Below, in pieces: positions 26,163 to 32,861 of a DNA stretch of 62,300 bases (positions are counted from its first letter, which is position 1; each line of letters starts with the position of its first letter). Position numbers and translations under genes: made by a program. The notes under the pieces were generated by a model, which saw only the letters and a list, made by a program, of their open reading frames with translations, did no database searches and was not told the DNA's origin. Source of the stretch: Clostridiales bacterium (lineage in GTDB: Bacteria; Bacillota; Clostridia; Christensenellales; UBA1242); the NCBI GenBank assembly GCA_015069385.1, contig SVIS01000007.1:1-62300 (forward strand), read 5' to 3'.

Positions 26163-26789
26163 ATGGTTTCAGCAGAATTAAAATATAGGACATATGTACC
26201 AAGTGATTACATTGCTGTAGAGTTCGCAGATTTAATTTTTAATGGTAATCCAAAAATATATAATTTATTAGATGACTTGGCAGCCTTAATTAAATATGAA
26301 AAATATAAAATAAATCATATGGCAATTGAACATTTAACACAAAAAAAACAAGTTATCGAAGAAAGAATCGAAAAATTAAAAAGTAATATTACGGCTATTA
26401 GAAAAAAATATAAGATTTTATTTCTAAATAAAGAAGCAAATTTGCAAGTTAAACAAATACAAAATGAAATTCAAGGTTTGTGCTCTGTAAGATGTAGTTT
26501 ATGCAATAAAATAGAAGAATTAGATAACGATTTATGGTTTTCAGCGAGTAAATTAAAATATAAATTTAAAGATTTGTTGGCACAATTAGACTTTACTTGT
26601 AAATCTTCTCACAAAATTGGAGATATTACCAATGCTGAAATTTATGAATTTGCTGGCGATGAAGAAGTTTTGGCAGTAAAGGCTAGAATAATGACAGATG
26701 CATTGAAGAACGAAATTAATAAAAAAGCAGAAGAAATGAAAAAAAGATTGGAAACAACAGAAAAAACTAGTTCGGTTAAAGAAAGGTAA
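26163..26789 (+). CDS. Coiled-coil hypothetical protein, 208 aa
   Basis: Not recognised. Two long charged helices (about 65-125 and 180-208, 'KKQVIEERIEKLKSNITAIR', 'KKAEEMKKRLETTE') predict coiled coil. Four cysteines cluster at about 110-120 ('GLCSVRCSLCNKIEE', CxxxCxxC-like), which could bind a metal; a fifth is further on. No signal peptide. AAAGGAG directly before the ATG at 26163. Ends at a perfect 14-bp terminator. Confidence 0.75.
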   Translation: MVSAELKYRTYVPSDYIAVEFADLIFNGNPKIYNLLDDLAALIKYEKYKINHMAIEHLTQKKQVIEERIEKLKSNITAIRKKYKILFLNKEANLQVKQIQNEIQGLCSVRCSLCNKIEELDNDLWFSASKLKYKFKDLLAQLDFTCKSSHKIGDITNAEIYEFAGDEEVLAVKARIMTDALKNEINKKAEEMKKRLETTEKTSSVKER

Positions 26790-26793
26790 AATT

Positions 26794-26825
26794 AAAAAAC
26801 TTTGTCTGCTTAGACAAAGTTTTTT
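26794..26825 (+). terminator. Perfect 14-bp terminator
   Basis: AAAAAACTTTGTCT (26794-26807), loop GCTT, AGACAAAGTTTTTT (26812-26825). Confidence 0.92.
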
Positions 26826-26898
26826 AACGTTTTTAAATAGTATTACAATTAAAATTAATTTCATATGTTAAATTTATCTCTTTTTGGAGAGAAGATAA

Positions 26899-26935
26899 TA
26901 GTGCCAAAAAATGTTTTGCTTGGTATATAATGCAT
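26899..26935. repeat. Direct repeat R1, left copy
   Basis: TAGTGCCAAAAAATGTTT..., sharing about 30 of 35 positions with 28663-28696 (right copy), including the TTGGTATATAA end. A shorter third match, TAGTGCCAA, is at 28724-28732. The two long copies bracket the lipoprotein gene at 27286. Confidence 0.7.
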
Positions 26936-26953
26936 GTTGTGCGTGAAAATAAG

Positions 26954-27047
26954 TGATACAAAATGAAATTAGTGTGTTATAATGAATTTATCAGTATTTT
27001 GAACATCCGACCCCTCGAAAAGTCCCTATAATGCGGGACTTTTGATT
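26954..27047 (+). ncRNA. Orphan promoter-terminator unit (possible small RNA)
   Basis: An extended -10 TGT-TATAAT (26978-26983) within TTAGTGTGTTATAATG, identical over 16 bases to the promoter at 28752-28767, is followed only 35 bases later by a strong terminator: AAAAGTCCC (27018-27026) with GGGACTTTT (27035-27043). The predicted transcript from about 26990 is about 55 nt and holds no ORF with a ribosome binding site. It may be a small RNA or the leftover of a deleted gene. Confidence 0.5.
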
Positions 27048-27056
27048 TTTAAAATG

Positions 27057-27114
27057 TTGTCCACCGACCACTTTTGTCCACCTGGTGTCCACCCTCGCCA
27101 GAGCCGGTGGACAA
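27057..27114. repeat. Left cluster of TTGTCCACC 9-mers
   Basis: TTGTCCACC at 27057-27065 and 27074-27082, GTGTCCACC at 27085-27093, and the inverse GGTGGACAA at 27106-27114. The outer copies can form a long hairpin. The stretch is far more G+C-rich than its surroundings. The same 9-mer recurs in a second cluster at 28582-28626. Confidence 0.85.
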
Positions 27115-27285
27115 AAAAGGTAGTTTTCAGAAAGTTTTTCGCACCAGACGGAACTTCTTGTCCGCTGTCCCCATCTATTTTAAAACCTATTACACTATAT
27201 TTAAAACTTTTTATATAATTTTATAAAAATTAATACAAAATAAAAAAAGTGTGCTATACTGAAAGTAGCTTAATAAAGGAGAAAT
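27115..27285. other. Non-coding stretch before the lipoprotein gene
   Basis: The first ~60 bases are relatively G+C-rich (GCACCAGACGG, TGTCCGCTGTCCCC); the rest is A/T-rich and holds a probable -10 (CTATACT near 27254) and the AAGGAG of the next gene. No gene seen. Confidence 0.6.
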
Positions 27286-28530
27286 ATGAAAAAGAAATTT
27301 TTAACATTTATATTGTGCATTTGCTTTATTATTCCATGCATATTTTGGTTTAGTGCTTGTAATAATGATAATGACAAATTTTATTACATTACGATTGACA
27401 ATGTTAGTTATATAGATATTGAAGCGTCATCAGAACAGGCTAAGGCAAATGAAAAAATAACTATTAGTTATGAATTGACTACTGGGTATGAATTGGAATA
27501 TTTTTTAGTTAATGGTGAAGAAATTTCTGGGAATGAATTTAATATGCCAGAGGAAGATGTCGTGATTTCAGCTTCTGTTAAAAAATCTTTATACACAGTA
27601 AATATAAAACTAAACAATGATAGTTTTGGTGAATTAGAAATAAGCAATGTTAACGATATCGAAGATGAATATCATTATGGTAAAAACGATTATGAATATG
27701 GAGATAGAATTTTAATTGAAATTACACCAAATGATGGATACTATTTGAGAAGATATTCCGATAATACAGTGATTAATCTTAGAAGATATATCACAATAAC
27801 TGAAAATATTAATATTGAAATCATTTTAGAGCAAGGTGAGGCTTGTAATTATTATGGATACAATATTGCAGTACACGGAGAAAGTGAAAATAATTTTTAT
27901 CATAAAGAAGGGAATGTAACAAGTAATATCAAGTTTTTCCCAAACAAAACATATAATTCTGGAACATTAGAATTTGAAATCAGCAACAAAGATTTGTTCT
28001 CTTACTTTGAATTTAATTATAATACTAACAAAAAGCTATTGTTTGAAGATAAAATAAACAAAGAACAATTAGATTATCTATATGCCGAAGATTATGATGG
28101 TAGTTGGATTGATGTTTATGAAAAAGATACAAGATCTGGAACTATATATTCAACCTACCAAGAAAGTTATTCAATTGAAGATTCAATTCCAGAGACAGGC
28201 GAATTTGAGTTTGCGGTATTCAACGAACATAATCCAGCTTGGTTATTTTGTCATGAACATGAAATATTGGGCTTATCAGAAATGAAATCGTCTAACTTTA
28301 AATCCAATGGAACCAATGCTTATATTTTTAATGTAACAGACTTAGATTTAGATGATAGTATTAATATTGAAGAATACATTATATTTAGTGTTGGAGATGA
28401 TTTGTATTATAGATATAACCAAGAGAAAAGAATAGTAAAAAATCCAAATATGTTTTACTCTAATTCAGTAGATTTCACTAGTGTAGTTAATGGAATTTTA
28501 TATACATTAACATTTAATTATGCTGAATAG
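27286..28530 (+). CDS. Lipoprotein with InlB/Flg_new-type repeat domains
   Basis: 414 residues. The N-terminal signal 'KKKFLTFILCICFIIPCIF' ends at a lipobox-like FSAC (Cys25), although Phe at -3 is not ideal. Two bacterial beta-repeat domains follow ('ISYELTTGYELEYFLVNGEE' and 'ILIEITPNDGYYLRRY'), the type seen in secreted Flg_new/InlB proteins. The C-terminal half is Asn/Asp/Tyr-rich and not recognised. Likely anchored on the outer face of the membrane. The gene sits as a single cassette between two TTGTCCACC clusters and R1 repeats, suggesting gain by recombination. AAGGAG precedes the ATG. Confidence 0.8.
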   Translation: MKKKFLTFILCICFIIPCIFWFSACNNDNDKFYYITIDNVSYIDIEASSEQAKANEKITISYELTTGYELEYFLVNGEEISGNEFNMPEEDVVISASVKKSLYTVNIKLNNDSFGELEISNVNDIEDEYHYGKNDYEYGDRILIEITPNDGYYLRRYSDNTVINLRRYITITENINIEIILEQGEACNYYGYNIAVHGESENNFYHKEGNVTSNIKFFPNKTYNSGTLEFEISNKDLFSYFEFNYNTNKKLLFEDKINKEQLDYLYAEDYDGSWIDVYEKDTRSGTIYSTYQESYSIEDSIPETGEFEFAVFNEHNPAWLFCHEHEILGLSEMKSSNFKSNGTNAYIFNVTDLDLDDSINIEEYIIFSVGDDLYYRYNQEKRIVKNPNMFYSNSVDFTSVVNGILYTLTFNYAE

Positions 28531-28536
28531 AAAATA

Positions 28537-28572
28537 AAAACCACTCAAACAAAGAAAAGGTTGAGTGGTTTT
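28537..28572 (+). terminator. Terminator of the lipoprotein gene
   Basis: AAAACCACTCAA with TTGAGTGGTTTT, loop of 12 bases, 6 bases after the stop. Confidence 0.9.
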
Positions 28573-28581
28573 ATATCAGTC

Positions 28582-28626
28582 GGTGGACAAAACCCAAAAA
28601 AATTTGTTGTCCACCGTTTGTCCACC
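28582..28626. repeat. Right cluster of TTGTCCACC 9-mers
   Basis: GGTGGACAA at 28582-28590 (inverse), TTGTCCACC at 28607-28615 and 28618-28626, immediately after the lipoprotein terminator. Confidence 0.85.
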
Positions 28627-28655
28627 TTGGGGTTGCGTCTGTGGGTGTGGGCAGG

Positions 28656-28732
28656 TGCCACCTAGTGCCAAAAATGTTTCTGTTGGTATATAACATACGC
28701 AAAATGGGGGGGGGAATGCCATCTAGTGCCAA
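28656..28732. repeat. Right R1 copy, 16-bp direct repeats and a G9 tract
   Basis: TGCCACCTAGTGCCAA (28656-28671) and TGCCATCTAGTGCCAA (28717-28732) differ at one base. The first runs into the R1 right copy (28663-28696). Between them lies a run of nine G (28706-28714), exceptional in this A/T-rich DNA and prone to slippage. Confidence 0.8.
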
Positions 28733-28738
28733 TAAGCT

Positions 28739-28766
28739 TTGAAAAATGTTGTTAGTGTGTTATAAT
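28739..28766 (+). promoter_or_regulatory. Promoter of the degenerate phosphatase gene
   Basis: TTGAAA (28739-28744), 16-bp spacer, extended -10 TGT-TATAAT (28761-28766). The -10 block is a copy of that at 26969-26984. Confidence 0.7.
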
Positions 28767-28787
28767 GGTTTTAAATGGAGAGGAAGT

Positions 28788-29273
28788 ATGAAAATAATTT
28801 ATGTTCATCACGCAATGCGTGATAAGGGGTGTCCACCTTCGCAACAAGATGGTATTACTAATTTAGGAAGGCAAGATGCAAAAATTGTTTCCGAAATTTT
28901 ACTTGATGCAAAAAATAGGGGTATGAATATAAAAGGAATATATTCGTCTGAGTTTTATAGATGTATGGAAACTGCAAGGTTAATTAATGAGCATATAAAT
29001 GTTGAAATCTATAATGAACCAAGATTTAATGAATATAGAAGTGTTCCAAACGAAACATGGACTGCGCTGCAAAACAGAATTAGAAATGCTTTACATGATA
29101 TCATAAATAAATATGAAAAAGATGATGCAGTTATTTGTGTTACTAGTGGAGTAAATGTTGTGGCATTTACATCTTTGGCATACAAACTCAAGCCAAGCGA
29201 AGATGCTCCATTTATTGGCATTCCTAGTTGCAGTCCACTTGTATTTGATATAGCAGAAAAAAACTTTGTTTAA
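28788..29273 (+). CDS. Degenerate histidine-phosphatase-like protein
   Basis: 161 residues with the phosphoglycerate-mutase-like fold: 'ITNLGRQDAKIVSEIL' and 'GIYSSEFYRCMETARLINEH' are clear, but the catalytic RHG is 'VHHAMRDKG' and the second active-site His in the usual SHG is Ser ('ICVTSGVNVVAF'). It is therefore probably not a normal phosphatase: a dead paralogue, a binding protein, or an early pseudogene with an intact frame. ATG at 28788 follows AGAGGAAG; an upstream ATG at 28746 overlaps the promoter. A phosphatase fragment follows at 29317. Confidence 0.75.
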   Translation: MKIIYVHHAMRDKGCPPSQQDGITNLGRQDAKIVSEILLDAKNRGMNIKGIYSSEFYRCMETARLINEHINVEIYNEPRFNEYRSVPNETWTALQNRIRNALHDIINKYEKDDAVICVTSGVNVVAFTSLAYKLKPSEDAPFIGIPSCSPLVFDIAEKNFV

Positions 29274-29316
29274 TTTTATGGCTTGTTTTTAAGAATCAGT
29301 TGCACTAGCAATTTGA

Positions 29317-29685
29317 GTTATATTTGAAAACAAAGAGTTTGACGATTGGCAAACATATAGCGAAGAATATAAACATTACGATAACTACTATCATAACAAC
29401 GGCAAATTTTATGCAAAGTTTCCACAAGGAGAAAGTCCATTTGATGTAGCGTTAAGAACAAGGCAATTTATAAATACTCTTTTTAGAGATGTTCAGGACG
29501 GCAAAGAAAACTTTTTTATTGTATCGCATGGAACAACTATTAGAGCATTTTTATTATCATATTTTCATTATTCTCCAGAATGGTTTAATGCAGAGCCAAA
29601 TATGCAAAACTGTTCAGTTCGTTTAATAGAAAAAATTGACAGAAAAAATTTTGATAGAGATTATATTCACGGCGGCAGAAAATAA
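29317..29685 (+). pseudogene. 5'-truncated histidine phosphatase remnant
   Basis: The frame ending at TAA 29683-29685 is open only from 29317 (a TGA lies at 29314) and has no start codon or ribosome binding site. It encodes the second half of a phosphoglycerate-mutase-like protein: 'FPQGESPFDVALRTRQFINT' and the catalytic 'FFIVSHGTTIRAFLL', followed by 'NCSVRLIE'. The part with the RHG motif is missing. It keeps the active-site His that the intact neighbour at 28788 has lost. It runs to 16 bases before the ATG at 29702. Confidence 0.85.
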
Positions 29686-29701
29686 CATAAGGTATATAAT
29701 A

Positions 29702-30163
29702 ATGAGAAAAATACAAATTGTATCGAAAGCAAAAATGGAAGAAATGAGAAATTTCTTATATGATTATTTAATAGAACTTTCCGAATTTGACCCTGATATA
29801 AAATTTGATGAGAAAGGTTTGCCAATTTATAATTGGTTTGATTGCTATTGGGTTGATAAAGATAGATATCCATTATTTCTAGTTATAGATGAAAAGATTG
29901 CTGGTATGGCAATGATTAGAGAATTGAGAAGTCAATTATATGACTTTGCTGAATTTTATGTTTGTCCAGAATTTAGAAAAGATGGTAATGCTTTGTGGTT
30001 TGCAAGCGAACTAACAAAACTTTTTGATGGACAATTTACCTTTTCTACAAGATTTACAAACCCTAGGGCAATAAAATTTTGGGGTAAGTTTGCAAAAACG
30101 TTTGAATCTAATAGTTACAATGATGATAGTATTTGGCGTAATTGGACAATTAGAAAAATATAA
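29702..30163 (+). CDS. GNAT-family acetyltransferase
   Basis: 153 residues. 'YPLFLVIDEKIAGMAMIREL', 'YDFAEFYVCPEFRKDGNALW' (motif A, with the Q/RxxGxG/A loop degenerate) and 'NPRAIKFWGKF' mark a GNAT fold. Substrate unknown. I use the ATG at 29702; the frame is open upstream to 29636 but that part overlaps the phosphatase remnant. Only a weak ribosome binding site (AAGGTATATAAT) is visible. Confidence 0.8.
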   Translation: MRKIQIVSKAKMEEMRNFLYDYLIELSEFDPDIKFDEKGLPIYNWFDCYWVDKDRYPLFLVIDEKIAGMAMIRELRSQLYDFAEFYVCPEFRKDGNALWFASELTKLFDGQFTFSTRFTNPRAIKFWGKFAKTFESNSYNDDSIWRNWTIRKI

Positions 30164-30215
30164 ATATATTGTTAATTAAATAATTGACTAAAAAAAAATA
30201 ATATGATAAAACAAA

Positions 30216-30305
30216 ACTATCCATAAAGAGTGTGTGAGGGACTTGCCCCTGCGACCACACAGCAACCTATCTTTAAAGATAAGGTGCTAAAGGCAGACCG
30301 ATGGC
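30216..30305 (+). promoter_or_regulatory. SAM riboswitch (SAM-I family) upstream of metK
   Basis: The conserved SAM-I segments appear in order: AAAGAG, GAGGGACTTGCCC, GCGACC, CAGCAACCT, AAGGTGCTAA and GGCAGA, with P3-like arms CCTATCTT/AAGATAAGG. The 3' P1 strand CCGATGG (30299-30304 area) can pair with CCATCGG (30331-30337), the 5' arm of the following terminator, giving the expected antiterminator. SAM binding should lower metK expression. Confidence 0.88.
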
Positions 30306-30327
30306 TTATATTATTCTAGATTTATTT

Positions 30328-30357
30328 AACCCATCGGTATCGATGGGTTTTCTTTAC
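30328..30357 (+). terminator. Riboswitch-controlled terminator
   Basis: AACCCATCG (30328-30336), loop GTAT, CGATGGGTT (30341-30349) followed by TTCTTT. Confidence 0.88.
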
Positions 30358-30389
30358 CTTTTTATGGAATAATTAAAGAGGAGAAAAGT

Positions 30390-31475
30390 ATGAAAAAAAT
30401 AATTACAAGCGAATCGGTAAATATAGGTCACCCAGACAAAACCTGTGATTATATTTCCGATTGTTTTTTAGATGAGGCTTTAACACAAGATCCAAATAGT
30501 CAAATGGCGGTTGAATGTGCAATTAAAAACAATAAACTATTTATTTATGGTGAGGCAACAACTAAGGCAAAAATAAATTACGAGGCAATTGCTAAACAAG
30601 CACTCAAATTTATTGGCTATGAAAACGAATTTAAAATTATAAAAGAAATAAGCGAGCAAAGTCCTGATATTAATCAAGCCGTTGTAAAAACTGAACTATG
30701 TGCAAATGACCAAGGAATGATGTATGGCTATGCAACAAACGAAACAAAAGAATATATGCCGCTGCCAATTGTGGTGGCACATAAACTCATGAAAAAATAC
30801 GATGACTTTAGGCGGACTAGCCAAAATTTTTATGCTGATGCTAAAAGTCAGGTTTCTGTTGAGTACGAAAACAACAAACCAATTTGCATTAAAACTATAC
30901 TTTTAAGCGTTTCACACGCAGAAAGTATAACTAATGCACAAATACAAGAAATATTAAAAAAGCAAGTCGTTGAGCCCGTTTTAAAGGAATACAAAGACTT
31001 TGTTAATGAAGAATTAAATTTAATTATTAATCCAAGTGGCAAATTTACAATTTGGGGAAGTTTTAGCGATAGCGGTTGCACTGGAAGAAAAATTGTTGTA
31101 GATACTTATGGCGGTGTTGGTAGAGTAGGCGGTGGCTGCTTTTCTAGCAAAAATGCAACAAAGGTAGATAGGTCGGGGGCATATTATGCAAGGTATGTTG
31201 CTAAAAATATTGTCGCACATAATTTGGCGGATATTTGTGAAATTCAAGTAAGTTATGCAATTGGTAAAAGTGAGCCGGTATCAATTTATATAGATTGCTT
31301 TGGTACAAATAAACAGAGTATGACAACAATTAAAGACTATGTTAATAATAAATTTAATTTTAAACCAAGTAATATAATAAAAGAACTTAATTTGCTCGCT
31401 CCTATTTATAAAAATACGGCTTGTTTTGGGCATTTTGGTAGACCTGAGTTCGCTTGGGAAAAAATTAAAGACTAA
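30390..31475 (+). CDS. metK: S-adenosylmethionine synthetase
   Basis: Makes S-adenosylmethionine from methionine and ATP. Clear motifs: 'GHPDK' (13-17), 'DQGMMYGYA', 'GCTGRKIVVDTYGG' and 'KVDRSGAYYARYVAKN'. At 361 residues it is about 30 shorter than the standard enzyme and is divergent: 'SFSDSGCTGR' replaces GGPxGDAGLTGR and 'GVGRVGGGCFSSK' replaces GGxxRHGGGAFSGK, so the usual His of the latter is Val. AGAGGAG precedes the ATG. Controlled by the SAM riboswitch just upstream. Confidence 0.95.
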   Translation: MKKIITSESVNIGHPDKTCDYISDCFLDEALTQDPNSQMAVECAIKNNKLFIYGEATTKAKINYEAIAKQALKFIGYENEFKIIKEISEQSPDINQAVVKTELCANDQGMMYGYATNETKEYMPLPIVVAHKLMKKYDDFRRTSQNFYADAKSQVSVEYENNKPICIKTILLSVSHAESITNAQIQEILKKQVVEPVLKEYKDFVNEELNLIINPSGKFTIWGSFSDSGCTGRKIVVDTYGGVGRVGGGCFSSKNATKVDRSGAYYARYVAKNIVAHNLADICEIQVSYAIGKSEPVSIYIDCFGTNKQSMTTIKDYVNNKFNFKPSNIIKELNLLAPIYKNTACFGHFGRPEFAWEKIKD

Positions 31476-31534
31476 AATACTTTATAAATATTTTAAATTA
31501 TGCTAAACTTAAAATAAAAATAATCGGAGATTTT

Positions 31535-32758
31535 ATGAAAAAAACTAAATTGCTAATTTTACCATTATTTTTATTTATAGTATGTTTGGTATGTTTGTGT
31601 GGTTGTCAGCATTCACATTCTCATACTCCAAATGTTGTTAATCCTACCACAACATCACTTGGCTATACTGAATATTCTTGTTCTTGTGGTGATTTTTACA
31701 GGCAAGATTATACTTGTTTACTATCTTTTACAAGTATAACAGAAAATAATAATATTCAATCAAATTTATTGCCAGTTATACAAAGCCAAATTGTTGCTTT
31801 AAATGAAAATTTTATTGGTGTGAATAACACCAATTCATTTAGGGCAGTTGAGTATAGAGTTTATAGCAATAATTCCTATACTAATTTGTATATAGGGCAA
31901 AATATTTCTACAAGTTTAAATATAACTATTGTTTGGGAGCAAATAACTACACTTACAGAAACAGAAATTGCTTTTAATGATTTACTGGCAAAAATTAAAA
32001 AATTAGAGCAAATTTCAGAACAATATAACATAGAAAAAAATATAGCCAATATTGACCCTAATTTAAGAGCAATGCACTATATTAGGTATACACGGTATAA
32101 CACAACGCAATGGAACATGCTTGCTGGTACACTAGAATCAGATTTTGTTGATTATGTAGAACAAAACATGGGGCAATATGATTTGGCATCATTGCAGAGT
32201 ATGTCGAATTTTATAGTGCCTAAAACGAATGAGGAAATTGATTTTGTGCATATGATTGCCGTTATGAATGTTGCATGCAATGCAGGGGTAAAAAATCATA
32301 ATTATAATGACTTACCCGGCTGGCTTGGTGATTTATGTCAACTTGCGGGTCAAATTAAAAAATTAGAACTGGCGGAAAGTGATATTTATACCAAAGCTCA
32401 AGAGTTATTTGCAGCCACAACAAATAGTTCATTTAGTATATATGATTTAATTGCTGATCTAGATGCTATTAATATCATGCAAATTTATGAAAATTTAGAA
32501 GAAAAATCGATTTCTAGCATAATGGAACAATATTATAACGCAGTAAAAATGCGCAATAGAAAAGATTCTTTTATAATTACAGCACTTGATGGCGAAACAA
32601 ATGTGCAAACATTAAAAAGCAATATAAGATCAAGAATAACGGATAGCACTTTAATGGCAGTTTGGTGCTATACCGAAGGGCTTAATTTAACGGCTTCTTA
32701 CGATAATATAATAATTGATAGTTTAATAGATTTATTTATAAACTATATTTTAAATTAA
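31535..32758 (+). CDS. Lipoprotein, 407 aa
   Basis: Signal peptide 'LLILPLFLFIVCLVCLCGC' with lipobox LCGC, so a membrane-anchored lipoprotein outside the cell. Right after the Cys comes a His-rich stretch (HSHSHTP) and 'TTTSLGYTEYSCSCGDFY', a small Cys/His module often repeated in secreted proteins of gut Clostridia. The remainder (about 100-407) is mostly helical and not recognised. CGGAG precedes the ATG. Monocistronic, ended by a strong terminator. Confidence 0.82.
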   Translation: MKKTKLLILPLFLFIVCLVCLCGCQHSHSHTPNVVNPTTTSLGYTEYSCSCGDFYRQDYTCLLSFTSITENNNIQSNLLPVIQSQIVALNENFIGVNNTNSFRAVEYRVYSNNSYTNLYIGQNISTSLNITIVWEQITTLTETEIAFNDLLAKIKKLEQISEQYNIEKNIANIDPNLRAMHYIRYTRYNTTQWNMLAGTLESDFVDYVEQNMGQYDLASLQSMSNFIVPKTNEEIDFVHMIAVMNVACNAGVKNHNYNDLPGWLGDLCQLAGQIKKLELAESDIYTKAQELFAATTNSSFSIYDLIADLDAINIMQIYENLEEKSISSIMEQYYNAVKMRNRKDSFIITALDGETNVQTLKSNIRSRITDSTLMAVWCYTEGLNLTASYDNIIIDSLIDLFINYILN

Positions 32759-32761
32759 ACT

Positions 32762-32793
32762 AAAAGTTCTAGATTTTTCTAGAACTTTTTATA
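32762..32793 (+). terminator. Terminator
   Basis: AAAAGTTCTAGA (32762-32773) with TCTAGAACTTTT (32778-32789). Confidence 0.92.
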
Positions 32794-32805
32794 AGTGCTT
32801 GAATA

Positions 32806-32834
32806 TTGACAAAATAGGTATTATGGCTTAAAAT
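32806..32834 (+). promoter_or_regulatory. Promoter of the LRR operon
   Basis: TTGACA (32806-32811) and TAAAAT (32829-32834), spacer 17 bp. Confidence 0.75.
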
Positions 32835-32861
32835 ATTTATAATATTTTTTGTGAGAGTAAT

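Noticed and set aside
27057..28626. TTGTCCACC clusters as a chromosomal replication origin (DnaA boxes)
   Set aside because: The 9-mer differs from TTATNCACA at the last base, no dnaA or dnaN gene or A/T unwinding block with gene synteny of an origin is nearby; kept as unexplained binding sites.
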